From Pyxicephalus adspersus (taxonomy: Eukaryota; Chordata; Amphibia; Anura; Pyxicephalidae), in contig NC_092862.1 in NCBI RefSeq assembly GCF_032062135.1, positions 67,740,250-67,804,249 on the forward strand: a DNA stretch of 64,000 nucleotides. The letters run 5' to 3'. The position numbers and the translations under genes are program-made. The notes beneath the pieces are model-generated. The model worked only from the letters and a program-made list of their open reading frames with translations, ran no database searches and was not told where the DNA came from. Below, piece by piece: positions 1-9,606 of the stretch (position 1 is its first letter; each line of letters starts with the position of its first letter).

Positions 1-53
1 AATCCGCGATCGATGGCCGCGCGTACTTTCGCGCTTCCAGCGAGCGCGGATTT
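1..53. repeat. CpG-rich foldback (MITE fragment) at the window edge
   Basis: The first 53 bases are strikingly CpG-rich compared with the AT-rich sequence that follows. They are bounded by an inverted repeat: AATCCGCGATCG at the left and CGAGCGCGGATT at the right (11 of 12 positions pair). This looks like one end or the core of a short palindromic interspersed repeat cut by the window edge. No coding capacity. The family is not named. Confidence 0.45.
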
Positions 54-279
54 TATTGATGAATCAGGGGCATTGCCTCTGCCAAGTGTAACATAGTAAA
101 TTCATCAAGGAACTTAGGCAGCTGAATGCATTGCTTAAGACATAGAATAAGAAAGATTTGGGTACTTAGAGCACTGGGCTGGCTTTTGACTGAGGTGCAA
201 CCTATATGCTAAAGATGGTTTCCACCGAAATGTAAGTGTGGCTACTGTGATAATGAAAAGATTTTTGGGAAGGTTAAAG

Positions 280-1860
280 CAGCATTTAGACTATTAACAT
301 GAAGGGTAAGTTACAATTTTATAGGTTAGATATGGCACACAGGGGTCATTCTATCATCGAGGGTGTAATGGGTAAAGATGTTATAAGAAGTAAGAAGTTT
401 ATGGGCTATGCCAGAATTTAGGCAAATTGCTGTATTAAACCCAAACACTGGTGGTTATAGTGCTATTTGTAATACAAAAAAAGATTTGTTAAACACAAAA
501 ACAAATGCAGCAATAAGTAATGTGTTTGTTCACCAAAGGCAAAAGCCAAGCAAAATAAGCAAGTTGGACGCTTTGGTGTCTGAAAAGCATTATGATTTAT
601 TTGGTTTTACTGAATCCTGGCTTTTTATTTATATGGCTAAGCTGTTAATATTCCTTGCTATGCTCTCTTTCAACTGGCTAAAACAAAAACATGGCAGTGG
701 CTGTCTATGTGAGATGCTATCTGAAATTGAATGTGAAAGAGGAGAATGTGGAAAATGTGATGGTGTGGAGTCCATATGAGTAAAATATAAAATGCCCACT
801 GACAAGGTAATTGTTGTAGTTTGTTATAGGTCCCCTCAGGGCTAATTAAATGCCCAATCACAGCTCCACAAATAAAAAAGAATACATAGACTGGGAAAGT
901 CATTATGATTGGTGAATTTAACGGTTCTGAAATTGACTGGTGTAATGGCACCGCAGAAACAATAAAAGAGAAGAAATGTATAAACTTATCAAAAGACAAT
1001 TTATGGTACAGTTTATAGAAAATCCAAAAAGAAATGATTGTTTGTTGGGCCTTGTAATCTCAAGCAATGCAGAGATAATTACAAATGTTTATATTAAGAA
1101 AAATCTGGATAGCAGTGATCATACATTTATATAATTTAGGTTGCACACAAGTGCATACTGGAAAAATAAAAACACATAATTGTAAGAGAGCAATTTTGCC
1201 AATGCTTAAGGGCTGTTCTTCATAATTTAGACTGGCAATATTGTCATCAAAGAACACATAAAAAAAATGTGAATGTGTTAAATGTATGCAAACATTCTGC
1301 AAAATTTATTGCGATGGGAAATAGTATTAAAGTTTGAGTTACAAAGAATAAAACAAAATATGTAAAAGCAAAATCAAAAAGTAAAAATGAATTACAGGTT
1401 TACAGTAAGACATACACGACAAATTCATTAAATATATCTACAGTAAGAAGATTGGGTCAGAGCATGTAGGCTTCTTACAAGATTTTTTTTAAAAAAGGGT
1501 GTTGCATATAAAAAAAAGGACAACATTTTTATTTTACATTAAAGGGTTGTCTAAACTTTCATGTAAAGTAGAAATTGGAGTTTAAATTTAAATTTAATAT
1601 GGTTTAGAAATTTAGAGAAGATAAACGTGAATAATGCACCTGGACCAGATGGCGTACACCCCTCAAATAGCTTTCCAAAACCACTGTTTCTAAATTTTTT
1701 TAAACTCGTTATTAACTGGCTTGGTACCAACTGGGTGGCCAATGTGGCGCCTATAACTACAAACCTGTAAGTTTATATAGTCGGGAAGATATTTGAGAAT
1801 TTGATAAACGGTCAGAGCACGAGGAGACTCCAGGTTGAGGCTGAAAGATGCGTCAGAGGA
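280..1860 (+). pseudogene. Decayed CR1-type LINE ORF2 (endonuclease to reverse transcriptase)
   Basis: Translated pieces on the plus strand, scattered over frames and broken by stops, follow the order of a CR1-clade LINE ORF2. Around 560-620 is an endonuclease piece reading LDALVSEKHYDLFGFTESWL. Around 820-935 come VVVCYRSPQG and IGEFNGSEIDW, matching the usual CYRPP and GDFN.PDIDW blocks. Around 1000-1130 is MVQFIENPKRNDCLLGLV followed by SSDHTF, matching the endonuclease C-terminal SDH block. Around 1620-1810 is the reverse-transcriptase entry NAPGPDGVHP and further on GKIFENLING. Endonuclease and polymerase would have served target-primed reverse transcription. Many stops and frameshifts show an old, dead copy. 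No later reverse-transcriptase motif (YADD) is visible, so the copy is truncated or internally deleted. Clade assignment is by motif memory; other CR1/L2-group LINEs are possible. Confidence 0.75.
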
Positions 1861-4510
1861 GATGGTATATAGCAGGTTGGTTTTTGGGGTAACTACAAAG
1901 TAAGGCTTTGCAATTTACCTGAATATTTAGCTGATATTCCATGAGACACCATAAGATACAGCACTTTGCAATGCTTCCTGTTGAGGAGCTTGTGTAGAGT
2001 ATTGCAGTATAGGCTGTGCATTTCAATACATGCAATATATTTCATAGTGCAATAATATAGTGGCAGTGGGTAATATATATACAAAAGCTTTGGAAAGTTG
2101 GATGGAGTGATCATAACTGTTGTATATAACATTTGGAAATTGTTCTAATGCACTAGTTCCCAAACAGAGACCCAAAGGCCATATGTGACCATTTGACCTT
2201 ACCTTGCCTTGAGAACATTGGCACTAATGAGGGGACTATTTGTCTTATTATTACCAGCAATAAGGAACTATTCCTTTCACTGACACCAGTGATTGGGCAT
2301 TATCCCTCTTCCTACCAACCACAGGACCAGGTAATTTTTTTGCTCTAATTAGATCTGGGGGAATTGTTTTTTTCTTTGACCACTGACATCTAGCGCATTT
2401 TAACTTCCATTCGCCATTTTGCTCCCCCCTTCCACAAGATGGGGAGAGGACAGTGGGCTGGCTCTTTGGTAGGATAGGGTGAGGACCCTTTGTTCAGAAA
2501 CAAAAAGTGCACATGTTCAATGAGATCATTCCAGGCAGATTGATGAAATCATTACTTGCAGCTGTGTTGACATCACTCTTTTAAGAACTGAGATACACCT
2601 CTGAATTTTACAGTATACATTTCTGCCAACTGCAAATCAACATATATTATAAGGAGATTAACTACATACATATGAAAATAAAATGTACACATAAATTAGT
2701 TAGTACAACACACGTTATAAAACAAAACATTTTTGTACAACACGACTAAAGAAAAAATGTAATGAAACACACAATGAAACAGTGATAACAACGGAGATGC
2801 AACTTCTATTCAACTCTACAAGACTCTGTCTTTGTCTCTTTGCCTTTTGAGTAAACAGCTACCCTGCAGTGCCATTCCAAAGATGTTGTTTTAACTCAGA
2901 TGATAAGTGGTCTGGCTTCCTTCTGTGCTAGTCATGACAGTTTCCATGAATTCCAAACAAAGCTTTATGGGATGTCTGAAACTTGTATCATGAATAGATA
3001 AAAACATAATGGCTAGTGGGCACAACAGAATACAAGCTGTATTTATAAAATACCCTTTTTCAAACATCTGAATCCAACACATTTTAAGCCATTTGGTCTC
3101 CTGTTGTGAAATAACAATGTAAAAGTTGATGGGGTATATTGCACCTCTATATGTGAATCTCATGTGCCCAAAGATACTGGAAGTCACAAATCCATTACAC
3201 ATATGGAGTGGAATTAAACAAGTTAAATTGTGTTTCAAACAGAACATTCCAATATTAGTAATGTTAGGCTTACTTTCAAAAATAACAAAACATATCTCAA
3301 CATGTTTGAAGTTACTGGTTATGCTATTGGTTAAAGTTTATATGCCCAAAAGTATTTTTTTTTCTTCTTTTTGAGTCAAGAAGTATTAGAACTATGTTAG
3401 ATTGCAGTTGGAGGCTTGGTTGGAAAGTTGTATTTTACTTCCAGTATGGTAAAATGGTTGTAAAGAATACTCTCTGACTACATCAGAAGTAAAAACACTT
3501 TTTATAGGTAGCAGAATGCCAAAACCATTCTCAGATTTTTACTGTTCTGTTTGTAATGTTAAAGATAATGCTCAGAGAACAGGAAAGAAGCCCTGGACAG
3601 CAGTAAAACCATTCACATCTCTATCCAAAGCTAAAAGGTTTTGAAGATTTACCCAGCTGGTGCACAGTGAAAAGCATTGGGCACTTCTAATATAGTTACA
3701 TTAATTTTAACTTTTACAAATCTGTGACTACTAAGATCATGTAAAGTCTAAATACTGGAGTCTCATTGGTATACCTATACTGATGTAAGTCCAATCTTCT
3801 ATTGTGATTTCTACAAATTCACAAACTATACTAGACAAAACGATAAAACCCATGTATGATTTAAACATTTAATAATTCTAAATTAAATAAAATTCAAATA
3901 ATTAAAACCAGACACCTTCTTGTAATGTATAAGGACAACAGGAATTATCAAATTATGGTAAAACTAGCACTAGAGGCAAGGAACATTAGCCATTACATAC
4001 ACTCTTTTTATTCCCTCTTAACAAGTTTTGACACAGGACACTAGCCACACAGTCGGTGGATTGTTTTCCATGAACAAGAGTAATCATAGACTTGCTCTAC
4101 AAGAAGAAGCAATAAAATAAAGCCATTGTCTACCATAGTAGAAAAGATCCACATAGGATTTCATGAGCAACTACATGAAAATGCCAAGAATATAAATCTA
4201 CTTCAAAATCAAAAACAATATTGTTAACTATAAACTGTATAATAATTTTCCAAAAACTGCAGAAACTTTTGGATTAATTTTTTTTGATACAATAGATACA
4301 AGCATTTAGCCTCTAAAAATGTCAAATTAGGTATCATAAATATATTCTGCATTTAGATCCCATGTTAATCCCAACTGAAAGCATTCTGTTGTGTAGGAAA
4401 AAATAGAGACTAAAAGGGGGTTTATAAAGCACTATTGCAAAGTTTTGTTATGTTCATTCAGTGAGCTTTCACAGGATCCACTGTGATCCAACTATTTATA
4501 CAAAATTGGA
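1861..4510. other. Non-coding AT-rich stretch, no recognised gene
   Basis: Only short random reading frames occur, the longest about 118 codons and without a recognisable domain. Around 2200-2460 there are weak, diverged repetitions of phrases such as GGCACTAATGAGGGGACTATT and CAGTGATTGGGCATTATCCC, which may be an old minisatellite-like interspersed repeat. Nothing else stands out by eye. Confidence 0.5.
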
Positions 4511-4809
4511 TGTATGTATGTGTGTGTGTGTATGTATGTATGTGTGTATGTATGTATGTTCCACCATCACTCGAAAACACATGGAGACATTTCAACCAAA
4601 CTTGCTATACATATGGCTGAGACTCATGTGAGTACACCGCTGATCTTTGTACAGCGCTATGGTATATGTGAGAGGTATATTTGCATGTATGTGTGTAGGT
4701 ATTGCTCAGTAACAGTGTGCCTTTTGTTTAACACTATAGCTTTATTTGATTCCTTCCTGTATAAGATTGCAATAAATAAATACCTGGGCAACACCGGGTT
4801 ATCAGCTAG
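4511..4809 (+). mobile_element. Helitron-like non-autonomous element with 3' terminus
   Basis: The segment starts in a TATG/TG microsatellite (4511-4558). It continues with a sequence I associate with short amphibian Helitron-type repeats (phrases such as CACATGGAGACATTTCAACC). It ends in a structure diagnostic of Helitron 3' ends: a short hairpin at 4783-4799 (ACCTGG, loop, CCGGGT) followed about seven bases later by CTAG at 4806-4809, with T next. Helitrons integrate between A and T and end in CTRR after such a hairpin. No Rep/helicase coding is present, so this would be a non-autonomous copy. The 5' end (expected TC) is not clear and may lie in or before the microsatellite. Confidence 0.6.
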
Positions 4810-5640
4810 TAAATCAATAATTATTATTATTTTAGGATGAACAAAAAGCTGTGCACGTTAAAGCAGGACAATACCATTTACCAGCAATTGTAACAAAGTC
4901 ATGTCCTTACCTTTCTAATATTTCTTCACGTTTAAGTGTGTTCTAGAAATGATAATTGCTTAAAAGCAGCTTGACCTCTTTTGGTCTGTAGAGTGATAAT
5001 AGTTCATATACCCAAGATGCTTTTCCTGCAATAAAAGGTCGCCTATTTTGCTTGACTTATACCTGCATGAGCGTTGTGTATCTGTTTATTCAGTTTGAAC
5101 TGTGAACATTATGTTCTTTTGAAAAACATGCTTTTTTTGAAGCTTTATATAATTGTGATGTACTGTTATGGAAGATTGAAAAGTAATAATGCTGATTGGT
5201 GTTCCTCTGACATGAAGGCATCTGCTATGACTATACCAGCACATATGCCCTCTAGGAGCAGGTAGGTGCTTACCTTCTCAAAGAATTAGTCTTGCATAGA
5301 CTGACACCAATATCATTACCAACATTAGTGTGCCACTACTTTAAACACACTGGTATATACATGAAAAGGAACACCTGGCCAAAATGCCTAGCTTCAGACA
5401 CGTTTTTTTAGTTTTGCCATGATCTTGTCAAGATGTTGATGAACACAAGGCTCGAACACATAGCTGTTGCACCTATGTGTGTATAAACAGCATACTTACA
5501 GTCCCACTCAACAACTGCAATCCCACTCAACGCCCCCATCCTATTTTCACTTTGATCGTGCTTTTGTCATTTATTGGTTTCAAACTATTCAAGTAGAATC
5601 ACACTTTGTTTTGCAAGGTCCCTGAGTAAGGGTGCCTGAC
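4810..5640. other. Non-coding stretch between Helitron end and Copia relic
   Basis: No open frame longer than about 63 codons and no recognised motif. Part of it below 5640 may belong to the downstream end (reverse-transcriptase side, minus strand) of the neighbouring Copia relic, but I could not read any reverse-transcriptase motif in it. A short ATT-rich run lies at 4815-4835. Confidence 0.4.
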
Positions 5641-7260
5641 ATAAATGCCCTGATTCTGGATTTGATTTTTTTCACACAATGGTTCAGGCTGTAGTTATAT
5701 ATGAATCTTTTCACAAGCATCTAGCTGTGATCTGGCAGATTTTCTGGCTGATGCTGCAGGTGGTTTATCTTTTGTTTCTCAGTGGATAAATCACTGATGC
5801 CAATTTTAATTTCAATGATGTTCTGTTTCTTTTCCAGCTTTTCCAATGGGGCTTCTTTAGATTGTGTTTGTTTTTCAGACTGTGCTAACTATGTCAATTC
5901 ATTAGGCATTTGACATATAGTTGTTTCATTAAAAATAACACTTTGGCTGATACCTTACTGGTGTCTGGATAAGGAACTCTGTATCCCTTTTGAAAATCAT
6001 AGTAGCCAACAAATATACCACATTCCAATTGTTATGCCTTTCTTTAGGAATAAGTACAAAATTTAAACTTTTAGGTCAGGCTTCCTTCTATTTTATAGCT
6101 CATAAGCAGTTGCTGATTTTCAAGGTAAGCGGTTTTGGAGATAGCAGGCTGTACTAATTGCTACTGCCCTGTAAAATGTTGGCATATCATTATACAATTG
6201 TGGTTGTGGTTTATTATCTTAACAACACCAGCTGTTCTGGATTGTATGGTATATTAATCTGGAACCTAATTCCATACTTTCTCAGCATAGCTTGTGTTTT
6301 GTTACTTGTGCACTCTATTTGGAATATGTTATGCATTTTGCCTAATTTATTGGTTATATGGACAAGGTATTGTTAAATTTTATTTTGGAAAAGCATCCTT
6401 ACAGTGTAATAGGTACAATAGACCTTGAGCAGTCATCAATGGATGTGAGAAAACTGTTGGGCTCTGCTTTTGCTACTTTTGGGGAAGAAAGTTACCTGGT
6501 CATCTTTCTTTTTTTTTGCATTTGCACAACTTGAATAATTTATTATTTTTCTGAGTAAATTTTTATGCCAATGACATACTGATCTTCAGTTTATTTCTTT
6601 ACATGTTCTGGATTCCAGTATCTAAATTGACATGTGAATACAGTTTTGATACATATCTTTTTTAGTAACAGTTTGGGATAGAGATCAATGTAAGTAACCT
6701 TGTAATGAAATGGCCTTTTGAGGCCATATGCTATGCTTTAGCTGTTGTATTATTTATTAATATGTTGTATCTTTCTTAGATCAAACATTTGTATCACTGA
6801 TCACATAACTTGTACTGTTGAAGTCAATGCATCGGGAAAATAATAAGACCTCTCTTTGGATTAAAAGGCACACTCAGTATTTAAAGTATCTTCTATTTTG
6901 AAATACTTTTGGCCTTTTGTTGATATGAGTCACTATTTTCCTGATTTTTTTACGCTTCATGAATTCTGCAGATTGTCTTTAGGTGACCGGTCTTTTTGCA
7001 TATAAAACAATTGGATTAAATGCTGCTTATTGTTATTAAAATCATTGTGTGTTCTTAGTGTGGAGTCCGCGTTCATTGTTTGCACTTTTAGATTTTTACT
7101 TCATCTACAGCTTATGGGCAAGAATCAAGCGCTGTAACAAGTGTCTTCTAGCTGTCTTGGAGGCCACTGAATAGCAGTGCTGCTTTACAAATATCTTTTG
7201 TTTTTTTCCTCTTACAGCACTCAGGCATTTCACCATTTCTAAGCTATATCTCACATCAAA
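5640..7260 (-). pseudogene. Decayed Ty1/copia-type gag-pol relic (minus strand)
   Basis: Reading the minus strand from high to low coordinates gives, in Copia order and broken by stops: a Gag piece at about 7180-7078 (LLFSGLQDS, KTLVTALDSCP, AVDEVKI); an intact CCHC zinc knuckle at 7009-6968 (CFICKKTGHLKTIC); a protease-like piece at 6832-6779 (CIDFNSTSYVISDTNVFDL, aligning with the usual D-S-G-A-T-S-H box with the active-site Gly-Ala lost); and integrase pieces at about 6290-6228 (LRKYGIRFQINIPYNPEQ), 6147-6127 (CYLQNRLP), 6110-6060 (YEL, NRRKPDLK) and 6015-5938 (GIFVGYYDFQKGYRVPYP). The last corresponds to the end of integrase before the linker to reverse transcriptase. Order and spacing fit one ancient insertion. 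No LTRs and no reverse-transcriptase motif were found. The assignment to Copia rather than Gypsy rests on integrase preceding reverse transcriptase and on the YLQNRLP/GY...GYR blocks. Confidence 0.7.
6968..7009 (-). other. CCHC zinc-knuckle codons inside the Copia relic
   Basis: Fourteen uninterrupted minus-strand codons read C-F-I-C-K-K-T-G-H-L-K-T-I-C, a perfect C-x2-C-x4-H-x4-C retroviral-type zinc knuckle. In a live element this would be at the Gag C-terminus and would bind the RNA template. It is the best preserved part of the relic and anchors the reading frame for the neighbouring pieces. Confidence 0.75.
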
Positions 7261-9157
7261 TTAGCCTTCCACAGCTTCTTAATTAAGTAGTTTATTGCCA
7301 AGATTTGCTCTCCTGTGTCCTTTCAGAATAAAGTAATTATTTAATCTTAACCCCTAGAAAAAACAAGCATTTATCCCTAATAGTGTGAAGGGGGCCTATT
7401 GTAAGTGTAGCTTTTACTCCAGCTTGTGGTTCAACTTTGAATGAATCTGTACAGTCAATATAGTCGTATATAAAAGATTTGAAAAATATAAAAGTGTGTG
7501 TATAGGTAGTTAGGAAAAAGCGCCCTTTGTTAAACAGTAAATAAAAAACTGCTGGATAATTTAGTTGAAATGACTATCAACTACTTTGCAGTGAAATAAG
7601 TCAGTTGTAAAGATAACAGCATTCTGTTTCAGTCATTTGGCCTCCCTAGTGAAGACTGAGGTAAATTTAAGAATGGCTGTGGGAATAATATACGTTATTG
7701 TTGAAGAAGTTGAGGTGTGCTCATAAATTCAATGACACCTTGGAGCAGATAATTGGATCTAAATGCTCACAGATTCTGCATTCCACCCAGGTGTCTAGTA
7801 GTTCCACTTTCTAAAAGCTAACCGTTTAGCCAGATGTCAAACAACATTTAGCTCCAACAAACAGCTGTAGACGGTGCCATCAAATGGAATTATAATTTTA
7901 TTAATTCGTCTTTAATTAGTTGATACAGCACAGAACATGCAGTAATTTAGTCATAATTGGCTTGACTAAGACACAGCACTTGAAGGGATAGATTCTGCCT
8001 GTGATACTTTATTACATGAATTAATGATCATGAAAAATAATTATAAATGTGGTAATGTTCCTTTCTTTTTATGAATATCTGACAGTAGCGTAGGAAAAGT
8101 AATTCTATCAAGAATCTCACCACACATCATATTACAAATGTAGCTGTAGCCTAATTGACATAATGTAGATGAGAGTGGCTATGCATCAGCATGGATTAAT
8201 GGCAGCTGTGTAAAAATAATTTATTATACAAGTCATTCTAAACACAGTTGACAGTTGTATCATATGTAATGTGCATGCTGTTGTACAGTAAAAAAACTGC
8301 TGAGATGTATATTTTTCCACTATGTAGAATAATAAAAAATGACAGCCGTAGAGAATGATGAAGGGCATGGTTAAGAATTTTTTTTTTTTGTGGAAATGTA
8401 AAATTGGTAAGTTTGGTGTCATCCATATTAGAATGTCAGAATAACTGATGATCTTTTGGTGGTTGTCCTTACATTCAACCAATTGCTTTTGTTTATTCCA
8501 GTAAAAACCAAGGTCAAAGCTTTGTCAACTATGGAGGAAAAAGGTCAAAGCTGATTTACCTCACTGAGGATTGACATTTAGTATTCTGTTGTGTAAAAAC
8601 TACATGCTCGGATAATCAAACAAGTAAGTCTTAAAATCTAAATAAGTAGTGATCATTAATGGATAATTTATTTTCAGCTAAAATCACTGAAAATTGACAG
8701 GTCTTGAGTTCAGATAGGTCCGTCACCTTTCATGGATTATTAGCTGCAGTATATATTCTGCTAATGATCATTACAATTTTGAGGGCTTCAGTAACTTCAT
8801 TGACCTTTGTAGGATTCATTTAAATCTCCACAGAGCGCAATTTTGTTTCATCTTCACAATACAAGGACAGTTCATAGAGTCATATGTAACTTTAACAACT
8901 TATAAAAACATCATTTATAGGTGCAAGGTGTCCCCTACAGGTGTCATGTTATTTGTGGTGTCCCTTTAATAAAAATAATCACAAGTCTAAGATTTTCTAT
9001 GATTAGAGACAGGAAAAAGCAATGATGGAACCAGGAGGCTAGGTAAGTGTGAGTTTTTCTAGATGTTTTCATGTTGAAATAGTACAAGGAAATAAATGTT
9101 TTAGTGGTAATGTCCTAGTTTCTTCAAGAACCCCAATGAGTACCTGGCAACCCCAGA

Positions 9158-9163
<6 letters not shown>
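7261..9163. other. Non-coding stretch with homeodomain-like sites (candidate regulatory)
   Basis: No gene recognised. Between about 7840 and 8800 the sequence is rich in ATTA/TAAT cores: TTAATTCGTCTTTAATTAG near 7900, TGAATTAATGATCATGA near 8020, TGATCATTAATGGATAATTT near 8650, and CTGCTAATGATCATTAC near 8760. Two copies of GGTCAAAGCT lie near 8510-8550 (TCF/LEF-like CAAAG cores). It contains no recognisable repeat. Such clustering is compatible with a conserved developmental enhancer, but conservation cannot be judged from one sequence. Confidence 0.3.

Positions 9164-9199
<36 letters not shown>
9164..9199. repeat. (TA)n microsatellite
   Basis: Uninterrupted alternating TA run of about 36 bases, close to the left end of the foldback element that follows. 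Confidence 0.95.
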
Positions 9200-9203
<4 letters not shown>

Positions 9204-9231
9204 ACATAAAAGAAACAGAGCAAACAGAGGG

Positions 9232-9606
9232 TTTTTTAGGCAGATAGTGTTGTATTATTGATCATTTCTCAAAATACAATACATATAAACAAAAATAATT
9301 ATTGCAACATAACTGCTTGTCGGCCATGTAACTGCATAACTGCTTGTATGGCCATAAGCATGGCACTAGACAAAACATAGCTAATGTGTGTCCAGTTGTA
9401 GGTACAGCGGTTACACGGCCAACCTACATATATGACTGCTAATGAATGGTCGAAATTGGACCCACCAACCGGATACACGTTAGCTGTGTTTTGTCTAGTG
9501 CTATGTTTATGGCCACCTTTACAACCTACAAGCAGTTATGTTGCAATAATTTTTTTTGTTTTTATGTATTGTATTTTGATAATACAACACTATCTGCCTA
9601 AAAAAA
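9232..9606. mobile_element. Foldback MITE with long terminal inverted repeats
   Basis: The left arm begins TTTTTTAGGCAGATAGTGTT at 9232 and the right arm ends in its complement (ending CTGCCTAAAAAA near 9605). Inverted matching continues inward: TGTATT, then ATAATTATTGCAACATAACTG on the left versus CAGTTATGTTGCAATAATTT on the right. A second inner inverted pair is built on GGCACTAGACAAAACATAGC and its counterpart near 9480-9530. Most of the 375-bp unit therefore folds into an imperfect hairpin. There is no coding capacity. Superfamily unknown. Confidence 0.7.

Noticed and set aside
2891..3247. 118-codon minus-strand frame as a gene
   Set aside because: Hydrophobic patches only, no recognisable family, AT-rich chance frame.
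4514..4840. 108-codon frame rich in Met-Tyr-Val-Cys
   Set aside because: Translation of the TATG/TG microsatellite and the Helitron-like body; not a protein gene.
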